Positions 7,689 through 15,937 of a stretch of DNA of 23,607 nt are shown one piece after another. The DNA comes from an uncultured Erysipelotrichaceae bacterium (lineage in GTDB: Bacteria > Bacillota_I > Bacilli_A > RF39 > UBA660). The stretch spans positions 1 through 23,607 of the forward strand of contig CACZQZ010000011.1 of NCBI GenBank assembly GCA_902783405.1, read 5' to 3'. The stretch's first letter is position 1. Each line of letters starts with the position of its first letter. Below the pieces are notes generated by a model. That model saw only the letters and a list, made by a program, of their open reading frames with translations, was not told where the DNA came from and made no database searches. A program made the position numbers and the translations under genes.

Positions 7689-8462
7689 TTAACTTACTAT
7701 TTTGTAAATAAAAATGCCTATCTTTTGTAAAAGAGGTGCCCTATAGATTTTTTTTGGTTTCATTTTAAAAATTGCTTTTACTATTTTTTTTGTAATACTA
7801 TTTAAATCTTTTTTTTGAAAATATTTCATTATTTCTTCTCTTTTTCTTATAGTTTTTTCTATTTCTTTAAAATAAGATGAGTCAAAAGAATCATATTTAT
7901 TTTCTAACATTACTTCATTAAAACCAGTCTTATATAATCCTGGCTCTATAATAATTACAGGAATATTTACGTCAAGGTATTTAAGTTCACTGTTAAGTGC
8001 TTTTGAAAGTATGGAAATACTTGCTTTAGTAGCTGAATATCCTCCTAAAAAAGGTATTGGAAATGTACTAGCCATAGAACTCATCATAATAATTCGACCT
8101 TGTTTTTTTTGAATCATTTTTTTTAGTATAATTTGAACAATTTCAAAATTTGAAAAGACGTTTACTTCAAAATTTTCTCTTAACAGATCTACTGAAATTT
8201 CACTAATACTTCCTCCATAACCAACAGCAGCATTACAAAGCAAAATATCAATATCCATATTTTTTAATTTTTCTTTATCTTTTGCATTTGTTACATCTAA
8301 TTTCATAGGATGAATATTATGATAGTTTTGATATTTTTTGGATAAATTTATATATTCTTTATAGGTATGTACCGTAGGATAAATATCTATATTTTTGTAT
8401 TTTATTTTTTCGATTACATCACCAGCAATACCATTACTTGCTCCTGTAATTAAAAGATTCAT
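7689..8462 (-). CDS. Short-chain dehydrogenase/reductase (classical SDR)
   Basis: An NAD(P)-dependent oxidoreductase with the Rossmann motif TGASNGIA near the N-terminus (the third glycine of TGxxxGxG is replaced by Ala), CNAAVGYGG corresponding to NNAG, the SSMAS catalytic serine region and GGYSATKAS with the catalytic Tyr and Lys (146 and 150 counted from the upstream ATG). PGLYKTGF follows the active site. The C-terminus is basic and hydrophobic. The frame also starts at 8474, but that ATG lacks a ribosome site; the ATG at 8460-8462 has GGTG 7 nt upstream, giving 257 aa. The substrate cannot be told. The B. subtilis ymf cluster also contains an SDR (ymfI), but here deoD and a promoter lie between the SDR and ymfF, so I do not transfer that name. 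Confidence 0.85.
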   Translation of the reverse strand: MNLLITGASNGIAGDVIEKIKYKNIDIYPTVHTYKEYINLSKKYQNYHNIHPMKLDVTNAKDKEKLKNMDIDILLCNAAVGYGGSISEISVDLLRENFEVNVFSNFEIVQIILKKMIQKKQGRIIMMSSMASTFPIPFLGGYSATKASISILSKALNSELKYLDVNIPVIIIEPGLYKTGFNEVMLENKYDSFDSSYFKEIEKTIRKREEIMKYFQKKDLNSITKKIVKAIFKMKPKKIYRAPLLQKIGIFIYKIVS

Positions 8463-8507
8463 TTTCTTCACCATTTTTATATTGGTTTAAAATCTTTTTT
8501 CTAAACA

Positions 8508-8532
8508 AAAAAATCTCTATAAGAGATTTTTT
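8508..8532 (-). terminator. Terminator overlapping the stop of the 170-aa gene
   Basis: A perfect 11-bp stem, AAAAAATCTCT / AGAGATTTTTT, with a 3-nt loop. The loop and one arm contain the TAG stop at 8517-8519. The A and T flanks make it usable in both directions, but only the minus-strand gene needs it. Confidence 0.8.
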
Positions 8533-9029
8533 GGAATCCGAATACTACGTTTTATTGTATATACTTTTGTTTCATCTTTTTCCTCAGACTTTTTGTAACT
8601 AAGTTCAATAATTTCTTGAATAATATCAAATAATATATCTTTTTGCTTCATTGTATATACTTTTATTTCATCTTTTTCTTGATATTTTTTGCAATTTAAT
8701 TTAATAAAATCTTGAACAATTCCCAAATATAATTTTCTTTCTTGAACATTAAATTCTTTTTCTGTTTTTTTAAATATTGGATTTGAATCTAATATATACA
8801 CATAATCTTTATTTTTCAAAACCATTTGATTTTCTTCAAATTTTTTTATGAATTCATCTAACATACAATCATATTCGTGTTTTGTTTTTTCATCATTATT
8901 TAAAACAACATGATATTTTTCATTTTTTTGTAATTCATATAAATTATCTTTCAAATCTTGAATGTTCACTTCTTTTAAAAAACAATACTTAAAACATGAA
9001 CAAATTTTTTTAAACGTATCTTCTGTCAT
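8517..9029 (-). CDS. Unrecognised 170-aa charged protein with an internal tandem repeat
   Basis: I do not recognise this protein. It is highly charged, has no membrane segment or signal peptide, and begins with a cysteine-rich stretch (ICSCFKYC, three cysteines in residues 10-16). The C-terminal third consists of two similar units of about 24 residues with a 32-residue period (106-129 and 138-161); each ends in (E/D)EKD-E-x-KVYT-(M/I)-K. The final residues, RSIRIPKNLL, are basic. The gene has a perfect-consensus promoter, an AGGAGGG ribosome site and its own terminator, so it is expressed alone and probably well. The promoter region contains a palindrome. Confidence 0.7.
   Translation of the reverse strand: MTEDTFKKICSCFKYCFLKEVNIQDLKDNLYELQKNEKYHVVLNNDEKTKHEYDCMLDEFIKKFEENQMVLKNKDYVYILDSNPIFKKTEKEFNVQERKLYLGIVQDFIKLNCKKYQEKDEIKVYTMKQKDILFDIIQEIIELSYKKSEEKDETKVYTIKRSIRIPKNLL
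8547..8714 (-). repeat. Tandem duplication inside the 170-aa gene
   Basis: Two copies, 8643-8714 and 8547-8618, offset by 96 nt. The strongest identity is the stretch encoding KVYT (plus strand attgtatatactttt), present in both. The 96-nt period is a whole number of codons, so the duplication keeps the frame. Divergence elsewhere shows that it is not recent. Confidence 0.75.
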
Positions 9030-9040
9030 AATAAAACCCT

Positions 9041-9057
9041 CCTATAAAAATTATAGG
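9041..9057. repeat. Palindrome spanning the -10 box and ribosome site of the 170-aa gene
   Basis: The sequence cctataa-aaa-ttatagg is a perfect 7-bp inverted repeat. On the minus strand its first arm contains TATAA of the -10 box and its second arm runs into the AGGAGGG ribosome site at 9037-9043. It could be a repressor operator, or an RNA hairpin present only in transcripts that read through from the upstream gene. Confidence 0.6.
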
Positions 9058-9078
9058 AAAGTTTTTTTTAATTGTCAA
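9050..9078 (-). promoter_or_regulatory. Perfect sigma-A consensus promoter of the 170-aa gene
   Basis: The minus strand has TTGACA (9073-9078), a 17-nt spacer, then TATAAT (9050-9055): consensus at every position. The -35 overlaps the TGA stop of the phosphohexomutase gene (9075-9077). The expected transcript start, about 9043, places AGGAGGG at the very 5' end of the mRNA. Confidence 0.85.
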
Positions 9079-10445
9079 TTATATAAGTGAATTAAATTTG
9101 TAAATTCATTTTCTATTTCTGATAATCTTTCTTTGTTTTTAGCTTCAAAGCGAGCTGTGATATTAGGACCTGTATTTGATACTCTAATAAGTGCAAAACC
9201 ATCATCAAATAATACTTTTACTCCATCGATAGTAAGAATCTTATATTTTTGATTTTCGCAGTATTCTTTTACTTTTTCTATTACTGCATTCTTTTTATCA
9301 TCCGGTGATGAAAATTTAAGTTCTGGAGTAGAATAATATTTTGGTGCATTTTTAAGTAATTCACTAGTTTTTTTATTTGTATTTGAAAGTATTTCTAAGA
9401 TTCTAAGTCCTGCATATAATCCACTATCAAAGCCTGGAAATTTATCTCTAAAATATACATGCCCAGAATATTCTCCTCCAAATGGAACATCATATTCTTT
9501 GCAAGCTGCTTTCGTATATGAGTTTCCTGTTCTGTAACATATTCCTTTAGCACCCAATGCTTCTATTTCATCTTCTAATGCTTTAGAACATTTTACATCA
9601 TATAAGAATTCTTTTTTCTCTACTTTATTTATTAAATCACGAATGATAATAATCATGTATTGATCGGTTGGAATATATCTTCCTTTTTCATCTACAACAC
9701 CAAGTCTATCTCCGTCTCCATCAAAAGCAATACCAATATCTGCTTTTTCTTTTAAAACTGCTTTTTTTAATTGTTCTAAATTTTCTTCTACACAAGGATC
9801 TGGATGATGGTGTGGAAAAGTACCATCACTTTTTCCATTGATTACTTTTATATCTAATGGAAATTTAGAATAGATTTCTTTTGCAATAATGCTTGTTGTT
9901 CCATTTCCTGGATCTAAAATTACTTTTATTTTTTTCTTTCCAAAGGATAAACTTTTTTTCATAAGTTCTATATATTCATTTTTTATATTATATTGACTTA
10001 AAGTTCCATTTCCTTCTTTAAAATTACCACTGATAACTTCTTCATAAAAATCTTGTATCTCTTTTCCTTTAGCATTTCCACTTTCATCAAAAGCAAATTT
10101 AAATCCATTATCATCTTTTGGATTATGACTAGCAGTCACCATGACACCAGATGGTATTTGAAGTAAAATACATGCATAATAGTACATTGGAGTTGTAACT
10201 AAACCTAAATAAGTCACATCTACTCCAGTTTCTAATATTCCTTTAAGTAAAGCTTCTGTCAAACTTTCAGATGATATTCTATTATCATGTCCCACAACAC
10301 ATTTCTTTTTTCCAATGTGTAAAATATGCGTTCCAAATGCCTTTCCAACAGTATAAGCAACATCTTCTGTTAAATTTTCTGGATATACTCCTCTAATATC
10401 ATATCCCCTAAATATATTTCTATCTACATTTTTAGTTATTTTCAT
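9075..10445 (-). CDS. Phosphomannomutase/phosphoglucomutase (alpha-D-phosphohexomutase)
   Basis: A 456-aa enzyme that moves phosphate between C6 and C1 of hexoses through a phosphoserine, feeding nucleotide-sugar synthesis. The motifs are in family order: FRGYDIRG at the N-terminus, the catalytic serine Ser106 in TASHNP, the Mg-binding loop DGDGDR (242-247), the sugar-specificity loop GGEYSGH (323-329) and the phosphate-binding loop RVSNTGPNITARFE near the C-terminus. GEYSGH rather than GEMSGH, together with the length, fits the bifunctional PMM/PGM subgroup, but mannose or glucose preference cannot be fixed from sequence. The start is supported by AGGAGGA 6 nt upstream. The stop is TGA, which shows that TGA is not read as Trp here. 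It probably supplies sugars for the cell envelope. Confidence 0.9.
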   Translation of the reverse strand: MKITKNVDRNIFRGYDIRGVYPENLTEDVAYTVGKAFGTHILHIGKKKCVVGHDNRISSESLTEALLKGILETGVDVTYLGLVTTPMYYYACILLQIPSGVMVTASHNPKDDNGFKFAFDESGNAKGKEIQDFYEEVISGNFKEGNGTLSQYNIKNEYIELMKKSLSFGKKKIKVILDPGNGTTSIIAKEIYSKFPLDIKVINGKSDGTFPHHHPDPCVEENLEQLKKAVLKEKADIGIAFDGDGDRLGVVDEKGRYIPTDQYMIIIIRDLINKVEKKEFLYDVKCSKALEDEIEALGAKGICYRTGNSYTKAACKEYDVPFGGEYSGHVYFRDKFPGFDSGLYAGLRILEILSNTNKKTSELLKNAPKYYSTPELKFSSPDDKKNAVIEKVKEYCENQKYKILTIDGVKVLFDDGFALIRVSNTGPNITARFEAKNKERLSEIENEFTNLIHLYN

Positions 10446-10463
10446 ATAAATCCTCCTATGTTC

Positions 10464-10492
10464 ATTTTATCATTTATTAAAAGTGTTGTGAA
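10464..10492 (-). promoter_or_regulatory. Promoter of the phosphohexomutase gene
   Basis: The minus strand has TTCACA (10487-10492), a 17-nt spacer, then TAAAAT (10464-10469): 5/6 matches at both hexamers. It begins directly after the polC terminator. Confidence 0.7.
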
Positions 10493-10493
10493 G

Positions 10494-10521
10494 AAAAAAA
10501 GTTAAGAACAAACTTAACTTT
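10494..10521 (-). terminator. polC terminator
   Basis: The minus strand has AAAGTTAAG, a 6-nt loop, CTTAACTTT, then a run of T: a 9-bp perfect stem 9 nt after the polC stop. Confidence 0.85.
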
Positions 10522-10530
10522 ACATATTTT

Positions 10531-13500
10531 TTAAAATAATGATAATTGACTAGATTCATCCATCCCATCTAAAATTCCCATCATTCTCATTTTATCAATA
10601 ATGGTTCCTGAAATCTTTGCTCTTTTTTGCAAATCTTCAATACTTAAAAATGGACTTTTCTCTCTTTCTTCAACAATTTTTTTTGCAACCATTTCACCTA
10701 ATCCATCAATAGAAGCAAATGATGGATAAATAGACTTATCATCTTTTACCATAAACATTTTAGCATCACTGTACTTTAAACTAACGTTTTCAAATTTAAT
10801 ACCTCTAGCTGTTGCTTCTAAAGCTAAATGAAGACTTTCAAGTTGACCCATTTCTTTATTTGTAGCATCTCTTCCTTTATTTAAAATTTCATTCATTCTA
10901 TCTTTAATAGTATCATAGCCTTTAATCATAGCATCTACATCAAAGTCAGTTGCTTTTGAAGTAAACCAAGATGCATAATACCATGCTGGATGATGAACTT
11001 TAAAATAAGCAATACGAAATGCTGAAGTAACATATGCGGTTGCGTGGGCCTTTGGAAACATGTACTTTATTTTTTGGCATGACTTAATAAACCAATCTTC
11101 TATACCGGCTTCTTTCATCTCTTCTTCCATACCCTTCCAAGTTTCAGGATCTTTACTTGCTTTTCCTTTACGAACAAATTCCATAATCTTAAATGCACGG
11201 ATAGGTTTTAATCCATGATACATTAAATACACCATAATATCATCACGACACCCGATAACATCTTTAAAAGGAACGATTTTATTTCTAATAAGTTCTTGTG
11301 CATTTCCAAGCCAAACATCTGTACCATGCGATAATCCTGATATTTTAATTAATTCAGCAAATGTTGTTGGTTTCGTATCGACAAGCATCGATATTGTAAA
11401 ATTTGTCCCAAATTCTGGAATACCAAGTGTTCCTGTTTCATTCATAATTTGTTCTTTGGTAACGCCTAGAGGCTCTGGAGATAAGAATATGCCCATCGTT
11501 GGCTTATCATCAAGTGGTACTTTCGTAATATCCATTCCTGAAATATCTTGAATCATACGAAGTTGAGTTGGATCAGAATGACCTAAAATATCTAGTTTTA
11601 GTACATCTTGATCAATAGCATGATAATCAAAGTGAGTCGTTCTCCAAGGAGAAGTAACATCATCTGCTGGAAATTGAAATGGAGTAAAATCAAAAACATC
11701 CATGTATCCTGGGATAACTACAATTCCTCCTGGGTGCTGACCAGTGGTTCTTTTAACCCCCGTACATCCCATAGCAAGTCTTTCTATTTCAGCAGTTCTC
11801 ATGTGAATACCTTTATCTTCACAATACCCTTTTACAAAACCAAAAGCTGTTTTTTCAGCTACCGTACCAATGGTTCCAGCACGATATACATTATCAACAC
11901 CAAATAATACTTTTGTATATTCATGAGCATCTGCTTGATTTAAATCTGAAAAGTTAAGATCAATATCTGGTACTTTATCTGCATTAAATCCTAAGAATGT
12001 AGCAAATGGCATATCATTTCCATCTTTAATCATATTTGTATTACATTTTGGGCAAGCTAAATCTGGTAAATCAAATCCAGAAGAATACGTTGCACCAAGT
12101 TCTTTTCCATTCATTTCAAAAATACTATGTTTACATTTAGGACATCTATAATGAGCAGGTAGCGGGTTTACTTCGGTAATTCCCATCATTGTTGCAACAA
12201 ATGAGGAGCCTACAGAACCACGTGAACCTACTAAATATCCATCATCATTAGAGTGTTTTACGAGTTTTTGAGCAATTAGATATATTACATCAAAGCCACC
12301 ACCAATAATTCCACCAAGTTTTTTTTGTACTTGTTTTTGTAAATTTTCATCATTAATATTTTCTTCTGAATTTCTTTTAATATTATCTCCAATAATTCTT
12401 TTAACTTCATCAAATCCTTTTACAATCGTTTCATGTAATAAAGCAAAAGATTTTTTTTCAAAGTCATCTTGAACATTATCTTTCGTTAAGTCGTCTTTAA
12501 TAGCATCAAAAACACCATCACCATATAGTTCTTTGGCAATTCTCTCTTCAATATTATATGGAAGTGGATTTCCATACCATTCTTCAGCTTTTGTATAAAC
12601 TAAATCGGTAACAGTCTCAACCGATTTATCAATTTTTGGTGAAAAAGGAACTCCACCAGTTTCAATGATAACTTCAATGATTTCTACCATATCTGCTATT
12701 TTGTTTGTATTTTCAACAACAATTTCATAAGCTTTTTCTTTTCCTAAAAAAGCAAAATCATTAAGCATTTCTTTTGTTGTTCTAAAGTGCATGCTTGGAA
12801 TTGATGTAATATTACTTCGAGCTAGTGGATGCCTTCCGCCACCCGGAACTTTTTGATTAACAATTATTTCTCTATAAATTTTATCTTCTCTTTTTAAATG
12901 ATGTACATCTCCTGTAGCAACTATAATCTTACCAGAATCTTCAGTAACTCTTACAATTTTTTTAATATTTTCTAAAAGTTCTCCTTCACTTCCAAAGTCT
13001 CCCATTTGAAGTAAATGATTATAACATTCTGGAGGTTGAACTTCTACATAATCATAAAAATTAATAATATTGGATAATTCTTCATCACTTTTACTTCTAG
13101 CTTCTGTAAAAACTTCACTTTCATAGCAGCCACTACCAATAAGTAATCCTTCTCTAAGTTCATTAATTTTACTTCTTAAAATTCTTGGTGTTTTATATAA
13201 ATAAGTAGTATTTGCTAAAGAAACAATTTTAAATAAATTCTTAAGACCTTTTTTATTTAACGCTAAAATATTAATATGATAAGGCCTTCCATACTTATGA
13301 ATTTCATCCTTTGAAACTAATTTATCCAAATCGCTCATTTTTTCTAAGTTACGATCATATAATTTTTTCATCATTTTATGAAACACTAAAGCTGTTCCTT
13401 CTGCATCATAATCCCCTCTATGATGAGCATCTTCATCCCATGGAACATTATATCTTTTAACTAAAGCAGATAAACTATGTCTTGCAAATGTATTATCTAG

Positions 13501-15132
13501 CGTTCTAGAAAGTTCTAACGTATCAATAACAGGGTTCTTAAATTCTCCTAAATTATATTTTTGATGGGCCATTTCTAGAAAAGAAACATCAAATTTAGCA
13601 TTATGAGCAACCATAGGAAGATCTCCATACCATTCTTTAAATCTTTTTACAGCATTTTCTTCTGTATCCTTATCTTTTAACATTTCATCTGTAATATTGG
13701 TAAGTTCTATTATTTTCTCTGGTAATGGTCTTCCTGGATTAATTAGTTCATCATATCGATCAATTATTTCACCGTTTTTTATTTTAACAGCACCAATTTC
13801 AATAATAGAATCTTTTCCACCAGCATTAAATCCTGTGGTTTCAAAGTCAAAAACAACAAAAGTGTTATCTAAAAGAACAGTATCATTTGGTCTTAAAACA
13901 ATATTAACACTATCATCAATCATTGTAAGTTCTGTTCCATAAATTGCTTTAAACTTATCTTCTTCTTTTTCTACGCCTTTATTCATACTTGTAACTAAGT
14001 TATAAACATGAGGAAAAGCTTGACATCCATTATGATCTGTAATAGCAATAGCCCTATGACCTAATTTTTTTACTGCATTTACGAGTTTACTTTCATCGAT
14101 TAGTCCGTCCATTTGACTCATAAAAGTATGAGCATGAAGTTCTACTCTCTTTACATCTGCATCATCAATCCATTCTTCTGCTTCTTTTTCTACTTTTTGA
14201 ACATCTCTTAAGGTAATCGTCAATTCTTTACTAAATTGATCATCTTTTACATTTCCTCTAAATAAATACCAATTACCTTTTTTTATTCCTTTAGAAATTA
14301 TTTTAAATTCTTCATCATCTCTAATAAATATTTTTCCATATAAACTATCTTCAAAATCGGTAACTTTAATAGTCATAATGCGAAGGCCTGTTTTGGTCTG
14401 TAAGACGTCTGCATCTGCATAAATAAAAGCTTCTATTGTAACATTATTCATAGGAGAAGTAATCGTTTTAATAGGAACAAAAGGTGTATCTATTTTCGCT
14501 CCCATAATAACGTTTTCATCTTGATTAGGAATAATCAGTGGTTTAGCCTGAAAATTTCTCTTAAAGTCTTTTGGTTCTTCTTTTACTTCTGGCACTTGTA
14601 TCTTTGAAAAAGCAAGTGCTTCTTTCTGTAAGTCTTCTTTTATCGTATTGTTCCATTCTTCTGATGCATCTTTGTTTACAATAGTCTTTAAATTGAATGG
14701 ATAACCAACAAGATGTAAATTAGTTTCTAATTTCTTTATAATCGTATTAAATTTTAATTCTTCTGCTTTATTATGAAGTTCTATTTCTAATATATCGCCA
14801 TTGGCATGGAATGGATTATTTTGAAAAGCTTCTATTAAAGGAGATTCTTTACTATATTGATTAATAAAATATCTGTAATATTCTCCTAAATAATCTAAAT
14901 TAATCTTTTCTGTTTCTATATGAATACTTGTTTTTACTTTATTATAAATTTTTTTTAAATTTTCTTCTAATGACTCATATATAGAAAGAGGAAGATTTTC
15001 ATTTAGTTTTATATAAAAAACATAATGATTTTTGTTTTTGTTACAAACAATTTTTTTTAATATTCCATCTTCAAAATAGGATAAATCTTCTATGTTTAAT
15101 TTGTTTAATAAAAGTTCTAATTTTTTATCCAT
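10531..15132 (-). CDS. polC: DNA polymerase III alpha subunit, Gram-positive PolC type
   Basis: The 1533-aa replicative polymerase with built-in proofreading. Domains in order: an N-terminal region; an OB fold at about 205-310; the first part of the PHP domain (VELHAHTFMSQMDG, AITDHNG, 330-400); the 3'-5' exonuclease inserted in PHP (VVFDFETTGF at 426-435, MVAHNAKFDVSF at 507-518, HHRGDYDAEGT at 570-580); the rest of PHP (ATGDVHHL); the polymerase core with GSRGSVGSSFVA (969-980), a zinc-type Cys pair set CPKC...CPKC (997-1030) and the palm aspartates PDIDLNFS (1055-1062); then KAHATAYV and a C-terminal helix-hairpin region. It is about 100 aa longer than B. subtilis PolC, mainly because of a charged insertion at 871-938. 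The ribosome site AAAGGTGG sets the start. It stands alone between two terminators. Confidence 0.97.
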   Translation of the reverse strand: MDKKLELLLNKLNIEDLSYFEDGILKKIVCNKNKNHYVFYIKLNENLPLSIYESLEENLKKIYNKVKTSIHIETEKINLDYLGEYYRYFINQYSKESPLIEAFQNNPFHANGDILEIELHNKAEELKFNTIIKKLETNLHLVGYPFNLKTIVNKDASEEWNNTIKEDLQKEALAFSKIQVPEVKEEPKDFKRNFQAKPLIIPNQDENVIMGAKIDTPFVPIKTITSPMNNVTIEAFIYADADVLQTKTGLRIMTIKVTDFEDSLYGKIFIRDDEEFKIISKGIKKGNWYLFRGNVKDDQFSKELTITLRDVQKVEKEAEEWIDDADVKRVELHAHTFMSQMDGLIDESKLVNAVKKLGHRAIAITDHNGCQAFPHVYNLVTSMNKGVEKEEDKFKAIYGTELTMIDDSVNIVLRPNDTVLLDNTFVVFDFETTGFNAGGKDSIIEIGAVKIKNGEIIDRYDELINPGRPLPEKIIELTNITDEMLKDKDTEENAVKRFKEWYGDLPMVAHNAKFDVSFLEMAHQKYNLGEFKNPVIDTLELSRTLDNTFARHSLSALVKRYNVPWDEDAHHRGDYDAEGTALVFHKMMKKLYDRNLEKMSDLDKLVSKDEIHKYGRPYHINILALNKKGLKNLFKIVSLANTTYLYKTPRILRSKINELREGLLIGSGCYESEVFTEARSKSDEELSNIINFYDYVEVQPPECYNHLLQMGDFGSEGELLENIKKIVRVTEDSGKIIVATGDVHHLKREDKIYREIIVNQKVPGGGRHPLARSNITSIPSMHFRTTKEMLNDFAFLGKEKAYEIVVENTNKIADMVEIIEVIIETGGVPFSPKIDKSVETVTDLVYTKAEEWYGNPLPYNIEERIAKELYGDGVFDAIKDDLTKDNVQDDFEKKSFALLHETIVKGFDEVKRIIGDNIKRNSEENINDENLQKQVQKKLGGIIGGGFDVIYLIAQKLVKHSNDDGYLVGSRGSVGSSFVATMMGITEVNPLPAHYRCPKCKHSIFEMNGKELGATYSSGFDLPDLACPKCNTNMIKDGNDMPFATFLGFNADKVPDIDLNFSDLNQADAHEYTKVLFGVDNVYRAGTIGTVAEKTAFGFVKGYCEDKGIHMRTAEIERLAMGCTGVKRTTGQHPGGIVVIPGYMDVFDFTPFQFPADDVTSPWRTTHFDYHAIDQDVLKLDILGHSDPTQLRMIQDISGMDITKVPLDDKPTMGIFLSPEPLGVTKEQIMNETGTLGIPEFGTNFTISMLVDTKPTTFAELIKISGLSHGTDVWLGNAQELIRNKIVPFKDVIGCRDDIMVYLMYHGLKPIRAFKIMEFVRKGKASKDPETWKGMEEEMKEAGIEDWFIKSCQKIKYMFPKAHATAYVTSAFRIAYFKVHHPAWYYASWFTSKATDFDVDAMIKGYDTIKDRMNEILNKGRDATNKEMGQLESLHLALEATARGIKFENVSLKYSDAKMFMVKDDKSIYPSFASIDGLGEMVAKKIVEEREKSPFLSIEDLQKRAKISGTIIDKMRMMGILDGMDESSQLSLF

Positions 15133-15156
15133 ACTACCACCTTTTCTTATTTTAAC

Positions 15157-15185
15157 AAAAAAACTCTAAAAATTATAGAGTTTTT
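15157..15185 (-). terminator. Terminator between the 180-aa gene and polC
   Basis: A 10-bp stem AAAAACTCTA/TAGAGTTTTT around a 7-nt loop, followed on the minus strand by seven T residues. The loop region contains TATAAT (15172-15177, minus strand). With only about 24 nt left before the polC ATG, this may also serve as the polC -10, but no good -35 goes with it (TGAAAA at 17 bp). Confidence 0.75.
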
Positions 15186-15189
15186 CATG

Positions 15190-15732
15190 TTATTTTTCAT
15201 TTTTGAAGATTTTTTTTAGAACTTCACTTTCATCAATAATTTCATCGATTTCTTCATAAGAAGATGCTAATAAAATTTTATTAAACAATAAAAAATCTTT
15301 GTCAAATGTCATTTGTTCTGAATCTAGTTCTATCATCGCATTAGGATTAAAAATATAGGCTATTTTAGGGGTTTTGTAATCCATATATTTTTGGGTAAAG
15401 AAATTTTTATCATCTTCTTCATCTAAACAACGATAAAAGGCAATTTGATGATATTTAGAATAGTTTTCTAGTTTGGCATCGTCTTGTAATTTTATACCAT
15501 TTCCAACGGTAATTTTAATAGGTCCTGTTTCAACAATCGTTACAATATCGATAAGTTCATCATTCATTACAATCATTTTTTGTTTGCGATTACCTATATC
15601 TACATATTCATAATTGATATCATCTTCTGTTATTTCTTTTCCTAAAGCATTTTTGATGATAAGAGTGGCTAGTGTTTTATTTGATCTTACTAAATTCAAA
15701 ACATCAACCAAAGCAAATTCATTTTCTTCCAT
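15190..15732 (-). CDS. Unrecognised 180-aa acidic cytoplasmic protein
   Basis: I do not recognise the family. The frame is open to 15783, but the true start is the ATG at 15730-15732: it has AGGAGG at the right distance, and a promoter lies inside the longer reading. The product begins MEENEFALVDVLNLVRSN, is acidic and soluble, and carries an ENYSKYHQIAFYR stretch, the segment PKIAYIFNPNAMIELDSEQ and a C-terminal acidic helix (SYEEIDEIIDESEVLKKIF). No catalytic motif, membrane segment or nucleotide-binding loop is visible. It is monocistronic with its own terminator, between pgsA and polC. Confidence 0.75.
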   Translation of the reverse strand: MEENEFALVDVLNLVRSNKTLATLIIKNALGKEITEDDINYEYVDIGNRKQKMIVMNDELIDIVTIVETGPIKITVGNGIKLQDDAKLENYSKYHQIAFYRCLDEEDDKNFFTQKYMDYKTPKIAYIFNPNAMIELDSEQMTFDKDFLLFNKILLASSYEEIDEIIDESEVLKKIFKNEK

Positions 15733-15754
15733 GTTTTTCCTCCTTTCTGATGGC

Positions 15755-15783
15755 ATTTTAGCAAAGGAAAAAAGGAATTGCAA
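15755..15783 (-). promoter_or_regulatory. Promoter of the 180-aa gene
   Basis: The minus strand has TTGCAA (15778-15783), a 17-nt spacer, then TAAAAT (15755-15760). Upstream, the stretch 15784-15905 is almost pure A/T, and I see no gene in it. Confidence 0.55.
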
Positions 15784-15905
15784 ACGACGAATTCTTAGTT
15801 TTGAAATATGAAAAAGATAGAAATTTGATTTTAAATTTATTAATTTTAAATTTTAAAAAATTATTCTATAATTAACTTTAAAAATGAATAAAATTTATTT
15901 TTTTA

Positions 15906-15930
15906 CAAAAAAAAGAAGTATATTACTTCC
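15906..15930 (-). terminator. Terminator of tdk-pgsA
   Basis: The minus strand has GAAGTA, loop ATA, TACTTC, then eight or more T. The stem is short (6 bp), but the T tract is strong, and it sits right after the doubled TGA TGA stop of pgsA. Confidence 0.7.
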
Positions 15931-15937
15931 TATATCA

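Noticed and set aside
9041..9070. Plus-strand terminator formed by the palindrome at 9041-9057 and the following T run
   Set aside because: It looks like a terminator when read on the plus strand, but no plus-strand gene leads into it; the T run belongs to the spacer of the minus-strand promoter.
9075..9077. Possible use of the Mycoplasma genetic code (TGA as Trp)
   Set aside because: TGA ends the phosphohexomutase gene and, doubled, pgsA at positions where family proteins end, and Trp codons in polC are TGG.
11608..11907. 99-codon plus-strand frame inside polC
   Set aside because: It overlaps conserved polymerase motifs on the other strand and has no start signals.
15733..15783. N-terminal extension of the 180-aa protein (MQFLFSFAKMPSERRKN)
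   Set aside because: The extension contains the likely promoter and the AGGAGG ribosome site of the shorter form.
15784..15905. Possible small RNA or attachment site in the AT-rich gap
   Set aside because: Only low-complexity A/T sequence with chance palindromes; no promoter-terminator pair or repeat that stands out.
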